Notes: generated by a model from the sequence alone, not told the origin. A DNA stretch of 64,000 nucleotides from [Haemophilus] ducreyi (GCF_900109315.1 NZ_FOJC01000003.1:124001-188000); one strand, 5' to 3'. Shown: positions 30,970 to 43,408, counted from the stretch's first letter. A program made the numbers and translations.

Positions 30970-31566
30970 TTATAATTGAATGCCTGAGAAAGACATAAAA
31001 CCTAATGCCATTAGGCCAACAGTAATAAATGTAATGCCTAAACCACGTAACCCTGCTGGTACATCTGAATATTTCATTTTCTCGGTTAAACCAGCAAGGG
31101 CAACAATTGCTAACATCCACCCCGTACCGGCACCAATACCATAAACTACTGATTCAACTAGATCATATTCACGTTGAACCATAAATGATACCCCACCAAA
31201 GATCGCACAGTTTACCGTAATAAGCGGTAAGAAAATCCCTAGTGCACTGTAAAGCGCAGGGAAGAACTTGTCTAAAATCATTTCAAGGATTTGAACAAGT
31301 GCGGCAATGACCCCGATAAAAGTAATGAAGTTTAAGAAACTTAAATCTACGCCATCAACTAATACACCGTCTTTTAATATATGAGTATAAACAAGTTGAT
31401 TTACAGGTACAGCTATGCCTAATACTACAATAACCGCAATCCCTAAACCAAAAGCGGTCGAAACTTTCTTAGACACCGCAAGGAATGTACACATGCCAAG
31501 GAAGAAAGAAAGCGCCATATTTTCAATAAATACGGACTTAACGAAGATACTTAAAAGATGTTCCAT
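30970..31566 (-). CDS. nqrE: Na+-translocating NADH:quinone reductase subunit E
   Basis: Integral membrane subunit, 198 residues with six hydrophobic segments, paralogue of Rnf[16 protein letters not shown] and [15 protein letters not shown] carry the conserved cysteines that share the iron centre with NqrD. It starts one base from the end of nqrD. Confidence 0.96.
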   Translation of the reverse strand: MEHLLSIFVKSVFIENMALSFFLGMCTFLAVSKKVSTAFGLGIAVIVVLGIAVPVNQLVYTHILKDGVLVDGVDLSFLNFITFIGVIAALVQILEMILDKFFPALYSALGIFLPLITVNCAIFGGVSFMVQREYDLVESVVYGIGAGTGWMLAIVALAGLTEKMKYSDVPAGLRGLGITFITVGLMALGFMSFSGIQL

Positions 31567-31567
31567 C

Positions 31568-32191
31568 TTATTTCTCCACTTGCTCTGGTTTCCAAGTTCT
31601 GATCGCCCAAATCACAAAACCGATGATAAAGAACGCACTTGGTGCTAATAAGAATAAACCATTCGCTTGATACCAACCACCATCTTGGATAGTTTGTAAA
31701 ACAGTAACACCAAAGATTTTACCTGAACCAATTAATTCGCGTAAAAAAGCGACAATAACTAACATCGCACCATAACCTAAGCCATTACCAATACCATCTA
31801 CAAAACTTTCAAGCGGAGCTGATTTCATTGCAAATGCTTCTGCACGTCCCATAACGATACAGTTAGTAATAATAAGACCAACAAAAACAGAAAGCTGTTT
31901 CGATAAGTCATAAACATAGGCACGCAATATTTGGTCTACAAGAATAACCAAAGAAGCAATAATTGCCATTTGTACAATAATACGAATACTATTTGGAATA
32001 TAGTTACGGATCATTGAAATAAACATACTAGAGAATGCGGTTACTAAACTCACCGCAATGGCCATTACGAATGCTGTTTGTAACTGTGTAGTTACAGCAA
32101 GCGCAGAACAAATACCTAAGATCTGTAATGCAATTGGATTGTTATCTGAGATTGGAGATAACAATAACTTTTTAAGATTGTTATTTGCCAT
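31568..32191 (-). CDS. nqrD: Na+-translocating NADH:quinone reductase subunit D
   Basis: Integral membrane subunit, 207 residues, paralogue of Rnf[17 protein letters not shown] and [18 protein letters not shown] are the conserved Cys-containing helices. It abuts nqrC with a one-base overlap. Confidence 0.96.
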   Translation of the reverse strand: MANNNLKKLLLSPISDNNPIALQILGICSALAVTTQLQTAFVMAIAVSLVTAFSSMFISMIRNYIPNSIRIIVQMAIIASLVILVDQILRAYVYDLSKQLSVFVGLIITNCIVMGRAEAFAMKSAPLESFVDGIGNGLGYGAMLVIVAFLRELIGSGKIFGVTVLQTIQDGGWYQANGLFLLAPSAFFIIGFVIWAIRTWKPEQVEK

Positions 32192-32964
32192 TAGTTCGCC
32201 CCTGCAGTTGCTTTAAATTTAGCTAAATATGGACCGAAGCCATTTGTACCGAACCAATATTTAAATGAATTATCGACACCTTTAGACGTTAAAGTTGCAC
32301 CGGATAAACCATCAACACCATGCTCTTTATCTGCTGAAGCGCCTTTCCCAATCGTTAAAGCAACTTCATTATTGGCATTAAATAATTTCTTACCAACAAA
32401 GTTTTTTTGCCAATTAGTATTAGCAATTTCCCCACCTAAACCGGCTGTTTCACCTTGTTCATAATAAGTAATACCATTCACCGTATTCGCATCAGGTTGC
32501 ACCGCCACAAAACCATACATCATAGACCATAAACCATTACCATACATAGGTAACACTACTTGCGTTGTTTGGCCCATTTCATCTTTAACTAAATATACTT
32601 CCGCATATTTAGCACGCATTCTAATATTTACTTTGTCGTCTTCTGGTTTAATTGCTACGCTTGTTGCGGGATCTTTTGCAAATGCTTTTGCATCAAAATT
32701 TGCTACATCTTCAACATAATCACCTGTTGCCAAATCAACAATTTTTGGCTCAATGAACTTAGCATAGGTTTCTTGCACATTGGTATTTTCATGCATTAAA
32801 CCTGCCGCTTGTAAGATATTTTTTTGTTTATCAAGTTGTTTCTGAATATTTTGTGTTGGTTTTAACAACACGGCAGCACTTGCTACAATCAGAGAACAAA
32901 TTAAACTTAATAACACAACAACCGTTAAAGTACCGCTTACGCTATCTTTATTAAATTTAGCCAT
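32191..32964 (-). CDS. nqrC: Na+-translocating NADH:quinone reductase subunit C
   Basis: FMN-carrying subunit with one N-terminal membrane helix, about 257 residues. The covalent flavin site is visible as [14 protein letters not shown]. The start at 32964 ([11 protein letters not shown]) is chosen by family alignment and an AAGGCGG site upstream. Substrate of ApbE. Confidence 0.96.
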   Translation of the reverse strand: MAKFNKDSVSGTLTVVVLLSLICSLIVASAAVLLKPTQNIQKQLDKQKNILQAAGLMHENTNVQETYAKFIEPKIVDLATGDYVEDVANFDAKAFAKDPATSVAIKPEDDKVNIRMRAKYAEVYLVKDEMGQTTQVVLPMYGNGLWSMMYGFVAVQPDANTVNGITYYEQGETAGLGGEIANTNWQKNFVGKKLFNANNEVALTIGKGASADKEHGVDGLSGATLTSKGVDNSFKYWFGTNGFGPYLAKFKATAGAN

Positions 32965-32965
32965 T

Positions 32966-34198
32966 TTATGCCGCCTTTGCCTTTCTACGTTTGATATTGC
33001 TTTGAACAACTAAATAGTCAAAGATAGGAGCAAACAAGTTAGCGAATAAAATTGCTAACATCATACCCTCTGGATATGCTGGATTCGCTACTCGAATAAC
33101 CACGCACATTACCCCAATCAAAGCGCCATACCACCATTTACCTTTATTGGTAAACGCAGCAGACACAGGGTCAGTCGCCATAAAGAACATACCTAATGCA
33201 AAACCACCCAACACTAAGTGCCAATACCACGGCATTGCAAATAATAGGTTTGTTTCTGAACCGATTAAATTAAATAAGGTTGCCGTTGCAGCCATACCGA
33301 CTAACACACCGGCGATAATACGCCAAGATGCAATACGAGCGAACACAATAATTGCCGCACCGATCATCAACATTAAGGTAGAAACCTCACCGATAGAGCC
33401 AGGAACATTCCCCAAGAAAGCATCCATCCAAGTGATTTCTTGACCGGTTACTGCATGCTTAAGTGCAATTTGGCCACCTTGTGCCCATTGTGAAAGTGCA
33501 GTTGCGCCTGAAAAACCATCAGCGGCTGTCCATACTAAATCGCCCGAAATCTGTGCAGGATAAGCAAAGAATAAAAACGCACGCCCCGCAAGCGCCGGAT
33601 TCATAAAGTTTTTACCCACACCACCAAATACTTCTTTTGCGACCACGACACCAAAAGTAGCCGCTAACGCCGCTTGCCATAATGGCAATGTAGGTGGCAC
33701 GATTAATGCTAATAATATTGAGGTAACAAAAAAGCCTTCATTAATTTCATGCTTACGAACCATCGCAAAGACAACTTCCCAAAAACCACCAACTAAAAAG
33801 ATAGTTAAATAGATTGGTAAGAAATAGGTTGCGCCTAGCAACATTTTACTTCCCCAACCTGCATCAGCAGTTAATGTAGCCCCCACAGCCTCGGAGAAAG
33901 CATAATGCCAGTTATTTGTAATTGAATCTGTTAATGAACCTAGATGGCTTGTAGCAAGAATAGCTTGTCCACCGACGTTATACATTCCCCAGAACATGGC
34001 TGGAAATAACGCTAACCATACGAGAATCATCATTCGCTTAGAATCTAACGCATCACGTACATGTGAGTCTTTTTTAGTCACTGTACCCGGTGTATAAAGA
34101 ATAGTATATGTGGCTTCAAAAAGCGTGTACCATTTTTCATACTTTCCACCTTTGTGAAACGCAGGTTCCATCTTTTCAAAAAGATTTTTTAAACCCAT
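32966..34198 (-). CDS. nqrB: Na+-translocating NADH:quinone reductase subunit B
   Basis: Core membrane subunit with riboflavin and covalent FMN, 410 residues and about ten hydrophobic segments. The flavinylation site is [35 protein letters not shown] and [16 protein letters not shown] are shared with RnfD. Confidence 0.97.
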   Translation of the reverse strand: MGLKNLFEKMEPAFHKGGKYEKWYTLFEATYTILYTPGTVTKKDSHVRDALDSKRMMILVWLALFPAMFWGMYNVGGQAILATSHLGSLTDSITNNWHYAFSEAVGATLTADAGWGSKMLLGATYFLPIYLTIFLVGGFWEVVFAMVRKHEINEGFFVTSILLALIVPPTLPLWQAALAATFGVVVAKEVFGGVGKNFMNPALAGRAFLFFAYPAQISGDLVWTAADGFSGATALSQWAQGGQIALKHAVTGQEITWMDAFLGNVPGSIGEVSTLMLMIGAAIIVFARIASWRIIAGVLVGMAATATLFNLIGSETNLLFAMPWYWHLVLGGFALGMFFMATDPVSAAFTNKGKWWYGALIGVMCVVIRVANPAYPEGMMLAILFANLFAPIFDYLVVQSNIKRRKAKAA

Positions 34199-34202
34199 TT
34201 TA

Positions 34203-35534
34203 TTACCCTTCCTTCTCGATCTTATCTAACGCTGTTCGTAACATAGGACCGTAGTTATTTTTGCCCGGACAAACATAGGTACACAGAGCTAAATCTTCTT
34301 CATCTAGTTCTAAACAGCCTAAATTTTGGGCTGAGTCTGTGTCGCCAGCAGCTAAATCACGTAATAATAACGTTGGAATAATATCTAACGGCATTACACG
34401 TTCGTAAGCACCGATTGGCACCATTGCCCGTTCACCACCGTGGACAGCCGTCGTAAAATTGAATAATTTTTTACCAAAATGTCCTAATACAGTACGCGTA
34501 ATTGAGTATTTATCCGAGCCAGGCATAACCCATCCCAATAGCTCTTTTTCACGCCCTTCTAATAACACTGACACTTGTAATGCATAACGACCTAAAAAAT
34601 CCACAGGGCCACTTGCAGTAGCACCACTTAATACTGAACCAGAAATAATACGATTTTCGCCCGCGTTTAATTCACCGGTCGTTAATTGAGAAAGGTTTGC
34701 ACCCAAACGAGTGCGCACTAAACGAGGTGTTTTCACTTGTGGCCCTGCCAAAGCAACTACACGATCAGTAAATAACTCACCGGTTGTGAATAATTTACCG
34801 AAAGCAATTACATCTTGATAATTTAGATGCCACACAGTTTTAGTTAAGTTAACAGGATCAATAAAATGAATATGTGTACCCACTAAGCCCGCCGGATGTT
34901 TACCTGCAAATTCATGTACAGTAATGCCATCTACAGTAGGAATATTTACACCCGCTGCTTTGACTAAATTCACCTTAACACCTAAACGAGTTAATACAGT
35001 TAAACCATATTCAAAATCATTTTTATATTCATTGATAATGACGGCAGGATCTGCACTTAATGGATTAGTATCCATTGCATTCACAAAAATCGAGGCAGGT
35101 GTCGCATCTACAGCAGGAACCTTGCTGAATGGACGAGTACGGAACGCTATCCATAAACCAGCGTTAATAAGATTAGCTCTCACTTGCTCTGCTGACAAAG
35201 AAGCTAACTGAGCTGCTTCATAGCGAGTAAAGGTAATTTGTTCATCACCCTCAACTTTAATCACGACTGATTGAAGAACACGCTTTTCACCACGGTTAAT
35301 CGCAACCACAGTACCACTTGCAGGTGCGGTAAAAACTACGCCAGCATTCTTTTTATCTTCAAAAAGTACTTGACCTTTTTTCACTACATCTCCTTCACGT
35401 ACTTTCATTGAAGGACGCATACCCACATATTCCTCACCAAGCATCGCAACTTCATTAACGGTATTGCCGTTATGGATTACTTGTGCTGGCGAACCTGCAA
35501 TAGGTAAATCCAAGCCTTTTTTAATTGTAATCAT
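34203..35534 (-). CDS. nqrA: Na+-translocating NADH:quinone reductase subunit A
   Basis: Peripheral, quinone-associated subunit, about 443 residues. Start at [14 protein letters not shown] (35534); an upstream in-frame extension to 35585 does not belong to the family. [24 protein letters not shown] and a C-terminal [12 protein letters not shown] are typical. First gene of the operon. Confidence 0.97.
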   Translation of the reverse strand: MITIKKGLDLPIAGSPAQVIHNGNTVNEVAMLGEEYVGMRPSMKVREGDVVKKGQVLFEDKKNAGVVFTAPASGTVVAINRGEKRVLQSVVIKVEGDEQITFTRYEAAQLASLSAEQVRANLINAGLWIAFRTRPFSKVPAVDATPASIFVNAMDTNPLSADPAVIINEYKNDFEYGLTVLTRLGVKVNLVKAAGVNIPTVDGITVHEFAGKHPAGLVGTHIHFIDPVNLTKTVWHLNYQDVIAFGKLFTTGELFTDRVVALAGPQVKTPRLVRTRLGANLSQLTTGELNAGENRIISGSVLSGATASGPVDFLGRYALQVSVLLEGREKELLGWVMPGSDKYSITRTVLGHFGKKLFNFTTAVHGGERAMVPIGAYERVMPLDIIPTLLLRDLAAGDTDSAQNLGCLELDEEDLALCTYVCPGKNNYGPMLRTALDKIEKEG

Positions 35535-36008
35535 ATTATTTGCACTACTTTTTTGGGTTAAAAAATAAGATTGCGAAAATCGCAATCGCTTCTATTGAGT
35601 CGTAACGGTCATTTAGTAACAAATGAATTCCCCTACCTGTTTCTAAAAAGTTACATAAAGCTCTCAAATCTTAGTTGTTATCTTGCAATTATTTTACAAG
35701 CAAAAATAAAGGCGCTATTTTACCTTAAAATGCGGTTAAGTTTCTACAAAAACCGGCTATTTTTGCCGATTAGCCCTTGAAAATTTGAAATAAATCAAAT
35801 ATTTATTACGGGCATAGCTTAACCATAACTCAAAAGTAGTAAATAACGTTGATTTAAATACGCACTATTCCCTTTTAATATTTCGCATAGTCTTATGCCA
35901 TAGCCTTTAACCTGTCGATTTGCAAAATTTTGGCTAGAAAAAGTCGCTTACAAGACGTACAATGGCTGATAATTTTAGTCAAGTTAATCTCATCGTTTGG
36001 ATACAAAA
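35535..36008. other. divergent intergenic region between nqrA and nfuA
   Basis: 474 AT-rich bases carrying the promoters of the nqr operon (leftward) and nfuA (rightward). An FNR-like site sits near the middle (listed separately). No convincing ORF or RNA gene seen. Confidence 0.6.
35785..35798. promoter_or_regulatory. FNR-like site in the nqrA/nfuA intergenic region
   Basis: TTGAAATAAATCAA matches TTGATnnnnATCAA at 9 of 10 fixed positions. It lies about 250 bases from nqrA and about 210 bases from nfuA, so the controlled gene is unclear. Confidence 0.4.
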
Positions 36009-36608
36009 ATGGAACAACAAGAAATCATTCATATTTCAATCTCAGAGGCTGCGCAAGCACATTTCCGCTGTCTATTAGAACAGCAAGAACCTAATACCCA
36101 TATTCGCATTTTCGTAGTCAATCCCGGCACACCAAGTGCTGAATGCGGGGTGTCCTATTGCCCATCAAATGCGGTTGAAGAAACCGATACAGAATTTAAA
36201 TTTACCGGTTTTTCTGCTTTTGTTGATGAGCTTAGTTTGCCATTTCTAGCCGATGCTGAGATTGATTATGTAACTGATCAAATGGGCGCTCAGCTAACGC
36301 TCAAAGCACCAAATTCAAAAATGCGTAAAATTGCAGACGATGCACCGTTCATTGAACGGTTAGATTATGTTATTCAAACACAAGTCAATCCTCAATTAGC
36401 CAGTCACGGCGGACAAGTTACCTTGATTGAAGTAACTGAAGATAAATATGCCATTCTACAATTTGGCGGTGGTTGTAATGGTTGTTCAATGGTTGATGTG
36501 ACCTTGAAAGAAGGAATAGAAAAGCAATTATTAGCAACCTTTCCAACTGAACTCAAGGGTGTGAAAGATGTAACTGAGCATCAACGAGGTGAACACTCTT
36601 ACTACTAA
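36009..36608 (+). CDS. nfuA: Fe/S biogenesis protein NfuA
   Basis: Iron-sulfur carrier protein, about 199 residues: an N-terminal degenerate A-type scaffold domain ([18 protein letters not shown]) and a C-terminal Nfu domain with the cluster-binding CxxC in [18 protein letters not shown]. The start at ATG 36009 fits the family; the upstream TTG frame is unlikely. It faces the nqr operon, a consumer of Fe-S clusters. Confidence 0.94.
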   Translation: MEQQEIIHISISEAAQAHFRCLLEQQEPNTHIRIFVVNPGTPSAECGVSYCPSNAVEETDTEFKFTGFSAFVDELSLPFLADAEIDYVTDQMGAQLTLKAPNSKMRKIADDAPFIERLDYVIQTQVNPQLASHGGQVTLIEVTEDKYAILQFGGGCNGCSMVDVTLKEGIEKQLLATFPTELKGVKDVTEHQRGEHSYY

Positions 36609-36632
36609 TCCGCTGGATGCGCAAATAAAACA

Positions 36633-36669
36633 GCACGCTAATGCATATCAGCAATAGCGTGCTTTCTGT
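36633..36669 (+). terminator. terminator after nfuA
   Basis: Perfect 9-bp stem AGCACGCTA/TAGCGTGCT with a 14-base loop followed by TTCTGTT. Confidence 0.7.
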
Positions 36670-36698
36670 TGCCTAAATCAATAAAAATAACCGCTTTA

Positions 36699-37736
36699 TT
36701 ATTTAAATGAGTGAGGGTAACGTTGTTGAATATGCGCTAACAAGGCTTTTTTATCTTCATTTGATAAAAAAGCGGCCGCTATACTATTTAATAGTAGCTG
36801 TTTTGCTTCTGAGATTGACAGCTGATATTGTTCAGCCAATAAACGGTATTCTTGCTGAATACAGGTTTGTGAAACGGTCATATTATCAGTATTTAAAGTG
36901 GCTACTACGCCACGCATTAAAAAAGTACGTAATGGGTAGTCTGCTAATTGTGCGACTGTTTTAGTTTGCAAATTACTACAAGGACACATTTCTAGCGGTG
37001 TTCTTTTATCAATTAACTGCTTCATTACCGTTTCGCTTTCAATAGCCCGAATCCCGTGACCAATGCGAGTAGCGCCAAAATCTAGCGCTTGTTGGACACT
37101 TTCTGCACCGGCAGCTTCGCCTGCATGAATGGTAAATGGCACACCATGTTGATTAGCAAAATCAAATTCTTGCTGAAAATGTTGAGTAGCAAACAATCCT
37201 TCTGCACCGGCTAAATCAATCGCGACCACGCCGGCTTCATATTTAGTTAAATACTGTTTAGCCAAGCAAATTGTTTCTAAATTTACTGATCTATTATCTG
37301 CCGCGCGCATACAACATAAAATTAAATTTGCTTTAAACAAACTTGTACTAGCCAAGCCCGCTTGTAAGCCACGTAATGCGGCTTTAACCGCATCTTCTTG
37401 TGACATTGATCGTTGTGTATGTAGTTGTGGAGCAAAACGAATTTCTGCATAGACTAAACCATCTTGATCTAAACGTTGAATCAAATCCGTAACGGCTGAG
37501 CTCAATGCTTCTGGTGTTTGCAATAAAGAAAGTGGCAAGTCAAAACAACGTAAATACTCATTCAAATCACTGCAATCTTGTGGGACTGATACATAAGCAG
37601 TTAATGCTTCAGCTGTACTCGCGGGTAAATTAACCGCTTGTTTTTTAGCCCATTCAATCATCCACGCAGGTGATAAAGAACCATCTAAATGTAAGTGTAA
37701 ATCAATCACACCGTATTGTGCTAAACCTGAAACCAT
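36699..37736 (-). CDS. add: adenosine deaminase
   Basis: Converts adenosine to inosine in purine salvage. 345 residues. Metal-binding HLHLDGSL near the N-terminus, catalytic HAGEAAG, GHGIRA and the C-terminal TLNTDNM aspartate pair are all present. RBS GGGAG precedes ATG 37736. Monocistronic. Confidence 0.95.
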   Translation of the reverse strand: MVSGLAQYGVIDLHLHLDGSLSPAWMIEWAKKQAVNLPASTAEALTAYVSVPQDCSDLNEYLRCFDLPLSLLQTPEALSSAVTDLIQRLDQDGLVYAEIRFAPQLHTQRSMSQEDAVKAALRGLQAGLASTSLFKANLILCCMRAADNRSVNLETICLAKQYLTKYEAGVVAIDLAGAEGLFATQHFQQEFDFANQHGVPFTIHAGEAAGAESVQQALDFGATRIGHGIRAIESETVMKQLIDKRTPLEMCPCSNLQTKTVAQLADYPLRTFLMRGVVATLNTDNMTVSQTCIQQEYRLLAEQYQLSISEAKQLLLNSIAAAFLSNEDKKALLAHIQQRYPHSFK

Positions 37737-37990
37737 TTTTATCTCCCTGATTATCCATCATTCCACGCATAAAGCGGTCAAATTTATCTTATTTTAACGC
37801 AAGTTAGCATTATGATAAATCTAAAATATCGCTTTAGACTGAGTTTATAGCGCATTGCTTTATGTTGATAAGGCGATGAAATCAATAAGCTTTTAGCGTA
37901 TAATCGACTGTTAGTTAATGAAGTCAAGCGCGCTTTTTGTGCCAAAAATCAGCAAATAAGCCCGCTTATTATTAGTATACGTTTAAATTT

Positions 37991-38962
37991 ATGCATAACA
38001 AATTTTATCGCGGCCGTTTTGCGGTCGCGCCAATGTTAGATTGGACAACGCGCCATTGTCGTTATTTTCATCGTCAATTTAGCCAACAAGCTTTACTCTA
38101 CACGGAAATGATTACTGCGCCGGCGATTCTTCACGCTAAATATGATTTACTTGAGTATGATCCCGCAGAACAGCCTGTTGCCTTACAATTAGGCGGCAGT
38201 GATCCAACTCAGCTGGCTAATTGTGCAAAATTAGTACAAGCACGTGGTTATACAGAAATTAACCTAAACGTTGGTTGCCCATCTGATCGGGTTCAAAATG
38301 GTATGTTTGGTGCTTGTTTAATGGCTAATGCTGATTTAGTCGCGGATTGTATTAAAGCAATGCAAGATGTGGTCGATATTCCGGTGACCGTTAAACATCG
38401 GATTGGTATTGATACATTAGACAGCTATGCTTTTTTATGTGATTTTATTGACAAAATCCAACCTTATTCGCAAGATTTTATTGTCCACGCACGTAAAGCT
38501 TGGCTATCTGGTTTAAGCCCTAAGGAAAACCGAGAAATTCCACCGCTTGATTATGAACGAATGTATCAGCTAAAACGTGACTTTCCGCAGTTAAATATTT
38601 CAATCAATGGCGGTATTAAGACAATTGATGAAATAAAACAACATTTAACCAAAGTTGACGGTGTGATGGTTGGGCGAGAAGCTTATCAAAACCCGGCATT
38701 ATTAGGGGAGATCGATCAACAATTATTTGATCAAAACCAACCGCTTATCACCGCACGTACCGCTGTAGAAAATATGTTGCCTTATATTGAACAACAATTA
38801 TCAAAAGGCGTTTACCTCAATCATATTGTGCGACATATGTTAGGCGTATTCCAAAATTGTAAAGGTGCGCGTCAATGGCGACGGCATTTAAGTGAAAACG
38901 CTTGTAAACAAGGCGCAGGGATTGAAGTTGTCGAACAAGCGCTTCGTTTTGTCACTGAATAA
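37991..38962 (+). CDS. dusA: tRNA-dihydrouridine(20/20a) synthase DusA
   Basis: FMN-dependent reduction of U20/U20a in tRNA D loops. 323 residues. [20 protein letters not shown] at the N-terminus, [21 protein letters not shown] with the catalytic Cys, [25 protein letters not shown] and [12 protein letters not shown] identify DusA rather than DusB or DusC. No strong RBS is seen before ATG 37991. Confidence 0.94.
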   Translation: MHNKFYRGRFAVAPMLDWTTRHCRYFHRQFSQQALLYTEMITAPAILHAKYDLLEYDPAEQPVALQLGGSDPTQLANCAKLVQARGYTEINLNVGCPSDRVQNGMFGACLMANADLVADCIKAMQDVVDIPVTVKHRIGIDTLDSYAFLCDFIDKIQPYSQDFIVHARKAWLSGLSPKENREIPPLDYERMYQLKRDFPQLNISINGGIKTIDEIKQHLTKVDGVMVGREAYQNPALLGEIDQQLFDQNQPLITARTAVENMLPYIEQQLSKGVYLNHIVRHMLGVFQNCKGARQWRRHLSENACKQGAGIEVVEQALRFVTE

Positions 38963-39040
38963 TTACTATTTCCCTTAATTTAAGGGACGGCAATTGGGTA
39001 TGCTCGCCAACGTTAGTATTGCTTTAACAATTTTTGATAA

Positions 39041-39841
39041 TTAATCACTCGCTTGACTATCACTAATTGCACGAATTAATGCTTCTAAGATCGCCATTTT
39101 GTCTTGTTCGCTACTATTGAGCGGTGCATTTTGGCAAATCATTTGATAAAACGTATTAAAAAACGTTGTTGGATCAAAAAGATAATTCACGCTATAGGTT
39201 TTAGTACAAATACCTTTATAGGCAGAAAACAATAACCAATTTGATACATTATTATCATTTGAACGACCAGAATACCAATATTGACTAGCTTCAAGCGCCA
39301 CTTTTCTGGTTAAAAAATAGGTATTAGTATCAATATGATTTTCATTATGAAGTTGAATACTGCCGGCAATATTCAACATATTTGAGCTTATGTCTAATTT
39401 TAAGGCTTTATTAGGCCCAACAGATTCAAACGTATCCCGGCAAATAAAATGATTATTCACTGAATTAATTAAGTTACGATAACTATAAACATAGTCTAAC
39501 TGGTTTTGCATCAGGCAAGTTAAACAAGTCTCTACGTGATTTGGCTCATACCAATTATCATCATCAAGATAGCAAATCATATCCTCTTTGGCTAAAAAAG
39601 GCGCTATCGCATTAATACTGCTATTCGACCAACCATTTGCACCGGTATTCATCGGGAGATAAGTAACAATTACTTGTGGATATTTATCTAAAATTTGCTT
39701 TGCTTGCTCAGCAAACTGCACACCATCAACAAATACATAATGCTGACAGGGATAAGTCTGTTGCTGTACTGATTGAATCGCTCTTTCTAACTCTGGGCGA
39801 CCAATGGTGGAGGTGATAACTGCGACACTTTTCGTTAACAT
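39041..39841 (-). CDS. glycosyltransferase family 2 protein
   Basis: 266 residues with a GT-A fold: VAVITSTIGRPELERAIQSVQQQTY, then the DxD-type metal site YLDDDNWYEPNHVETCL. It probably adds a sugar to a surface glycan such as lipooligosaccharide. No other glycan gene is nearby, so donor and acceptor are unknown. Confidence 0.75.
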   Translation of the reverse strand: MLTKSVAVITSTIGRPELERAIQSVQQQTYPCQHYVFVDGVQFAEQAKQILDKYPQVIVTYLPMNTGANGWSNSSINAIAPFLAKEDMICYLDDDNWYEPNHVETCLTCLMQNQLDYVYSYRNLINSVNNHFICRDTFESVGPNKALKLDISSNMLNIAGSIQLHNENHIDTNTYFLTRKVALEASQYWYSGRSNDNNVSNWLLFSAYKGICTKTYSVNYLFDPTTFFNTFYQMICQNAPLNSSEQDKMAILEALIRAISDSQASD

Positions 39842-39876
39842 ACCGTTGTTAATCCATAATATTGCTTAAATAATAA

Positions 39877-40383
39877 TTAAATTTGATACTTAGTCTTATC
39901 ACCAATATCAAAATGTAACGGCATACGCCATTTTTGAATACTGAGTAGAATCAGTAAAATACCACTCGCTAAACTGCTAAGGTTAATCAACATCGATTGA
40001 GATAAACACTCCGCCAACCAAAGCAACGCCATTAATAAGGGTTGAAAATTCAATCCCCAAATGCGGAAACAGAAATATTCTTTATAACTTAAGCCACCGA
40101 TCACTAATAGTATTGCGCCCAAAGCTAACGTTGGTAAGCCAAACACCTGACATAGCAAGCCGATCCATACACTAAATTGAAAAACCAACCGAATATTTTT
40201 CATATATAAATGCAATGATGATGCTAACATTGTGCCGGCGATTAATAATCCAGAGTACGCAAGCTCAATATAATAAGGAAAAAGTAATAATGCTATGCTC
40301 GCTAAGACAAAACCAAGTCGATAAGTAATCACAGTAAGATAATCCCAAAAATCCATTGGTGATGTAATATGTGGATCTGACAT
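39877..40383 (-). CDS. integral membrane protein, DUF2301-like
   Basis: 168 residues with five to six hydrophobic segments and a short soluble N-terminus (MSDPHITSPMDFWDYLTVITYR). It resembles the DUF2301 family of small membrane proteins, but this is recalled, not checked. Function unknown. RBS AAAAGGAG. A terminator-like dyad lies just upstream of its start. Confidence 0.65.
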   Translation of the reverse strand: MSDPHITSPMDFWDYLTVITYRLGFVLASIALLLFPYYIELAYSGLLIAGTMLASSLHLYMKNIRLVFQFSVWIGLLCQVFGLPTLALGAILLVIGGLSYKEYFCFRIWGLNFQPLLMALLWLAECLSQSMLINLSSLASGILLILLSIQKWRMPLHFDIGDKTKYQI

Positions 40384-40423
40384 AAATGCTCCTTTTACCT
40401 GTCAATTAACCTCTAGATCACAA

Positions 40424-40475
40424 AAGCGGTCGAAATATTTGCTTTTTTAACCAAAAAGTATATTTCAGACCGCTT
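40424..40475 (-). terminator. uptake-signal dyad terminator after pyrG
   Basis: AAGCGGTC..AAATAT pairs with ATATTT..GACCGCTT, another inverted pair of uptake-type words, directly downstream of pyrG. Confidence 0.7.
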
Positions 40476-40494
40476 GTGCAACCTCACTTAACTA

Positions 40495-42219
<1,725 letters not shown>

Positions 42220-42337
42220 CTAAAATCTATTTTTTGGCTATGATAAAAATCAGCAAGCGGACTAATTTAGCAAAATTCTTTCAAATTTAAACCGCTAAAA
42301 CTAAGTAATATAAATAATAGAATCTAACTGAGATAAA

Positions 42338-42373
42338 TGGGACTTGGTGGGTAGCAACGTGTAGTAGTGGGAC
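42338..42373 (+). repeat. candidate left terminus of the prophage with TGGGAC direct repeats
   Basis: TGGGAC occurs at 42338-42343 and 42368-42373, exactly 30 bp apart, with GGTGGGTAGCAACG between. Mu-type elements begin with TG and carry repeated transposase sites near their ends. The exact end cannot be fixed without the right end. Confidence 0.4.
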
Positions 42374-42431
42374 AAGAAAAATGAAAGGCTATTACAAAAT
42401 ATGAAAAAGGAAATTAGAAAGTAAATTTAGT

Positions 42432-42469
42432 AAAACAGCTTCATTTTAGAATAGTGAAGCTGTTTTTTT
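42432..42469. terminator. terminator after mor at the prophage left end
   Basis: 12-bp stem AAAACAGCTTCA/TGAAGCTGTTTT with T runs on both sides, directly after the leftward mor stop codon and before the chromosomal junction. It would stop early transcription from leaving the prophage and also block entry from outside. Confidence 0.8.
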
Positions 42470-42818
42470 ATTCGCAAAATAAATCTGGTTGTTGATGTTT
42501 CACTATACGTTTTCGTACACGATTAATGACTTTACGAATACCTGATTTCGTCATACCATACTTTTTAACTAAAAAGAACCAATTATTACCGGTAAAATCA
42601 TTATAAATATCCAAATCTCGTTGAGCGATTTTATAATAAAAATCTTTAGGAAAAGAAATGACTTGTCCAGCATAATGTTCAGCTAAGAAATCAGTAACAC
42701 CAGTTGAAATTTGTTCACAAATTTCTACATCAAGATTGTAATTTTGGCATAGCGTATTCACATTATCTTCAATATCCCGTAAAAGCTCATGTCGTGCTAT
42801 TTCCATTTGAGTAATCAT
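42468..42818 (-). CDS. mor: Mor-family transcription activator
   Basis: 116 residues. The C-terminal WFFLVKKYGMTKSGIRKVINRVRKR is a helix-turn-helix of the Mor/C family, preceded by the Mor dimerisation region with VISFPKDFYYKIAQRD. Mor activates middle or late promoters of Mu-type phages. It is the last gene of the early operon and adjoins the prophage left end. The 22-bp motif before the lysis and capsid operons is a candidate target. Confidence 0.82.
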   Translation of the reverse strand: MITQMEIARHELLRDIEDNVNTLCQNYNLDVEICEQISTGVTDFLAEHYAGQVISFPKDFYYKIAQRDLDIYNDFTGNNWFFLVKKYGMTKSGIRKVINRVRKRIVKHQQPDLFCE

Positions 42819-42864
42819 CTTGTTTTTCCTAATTTATATAAACCAATAATATTAGAGATATGGT

Positions 42865-42927
42865 TCGCCAAATCTGCCAACAACTTAGAGCTTGTAGCTT
42901 AAAGAGTATTGTTGTCAAATTTGGCGA
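42865..42927 (-). repeat. 19-bp inverted repeat between gemA and mor
   Basis: Left arm TCGCCAAATCTGCCAACAA (42865-42883) pairs with the right arm at 42909-42927 at 17 of 19 positions around a 25-base loop containing AGCTTGTAGCTT. In RNA this would be a long stem just ahead of mor. There is no T run, so it is not a typical terminator. Confidence 0.7.
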
Positions 42928-42935
42928 TATTCATT

Positions 42936-43337
42936 TTATTTACCTACTCGTTTTTGCCATTGTTTCAAATTTTCTAAAATCAAGGTGGCTTGTGAATTTG
43001 TCAGCTCGTTCCACGGCGCATCATCATTTAACGACCGCTTCACAAAGCTATTCAGCCCACGAGAAGAACCATCATCAATTACTCCATCAGCGTACATTTG
43101 TTTCCACATCGCCCACAACTTACGCTGAATAGGTGAAAGCGATGATTTGCTTCTTGGTAGCTGAATTTTAGCCCCTTTATCCTGCAATAATTTTACTAAT
43201 TTAATCAGCTCTGAATAGCTTATATTTTTTGCAGAATTTTGGTAGAATTGTTGAGAAAGTAGGCTACGATAAGTTTCATCATCCATTCCTAACTGACTCT
43301 TCCCAATATGTACTAATTGCAACAGTTTATTTCGCAT
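42936..43337 (-). CDS. gemA: GemA/Gp16 family phage regulatory protein (DUF1018)
   Basis: 133 residues. LVHIGKSQLGMDDETYRSLL, LSPIQRKLWAMWKQMYADG and LNSFVKRSL are typical of the DUF1018 family. In Mu, GemA alters host gene expression and DNA supercoiling. RBS AAGGGGATG region upstream. It overlaps the corrected end of the preceding small gene. Confidence 0.85.
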   Translation of the reverse strand: MRNKLLQLVHIGKSQLGMDDETYRSLLSQQFYQNSAKNISYSELIKLVKLLQDKGAKIQLPRSKSSLSPIQRKLWAMWKQMYADGVIDDGSSRGLNSFVKRSLNDDAPWNELTNSQATLILENLKQWQKRVGK

Positions 43338-43408
43338 AACATCCCCTTAATAATCGTTTCAATTTCTGAATATTTTTCACTGCAATTTCGTCCAATTTAG
43401 CCTGTTCT

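Noticed and set aside
38970-38990. CCCTTAATTTAAGGG after dusA as a terminator
   Set aside because: Short AT-rich stem with no T run; too weak to call.
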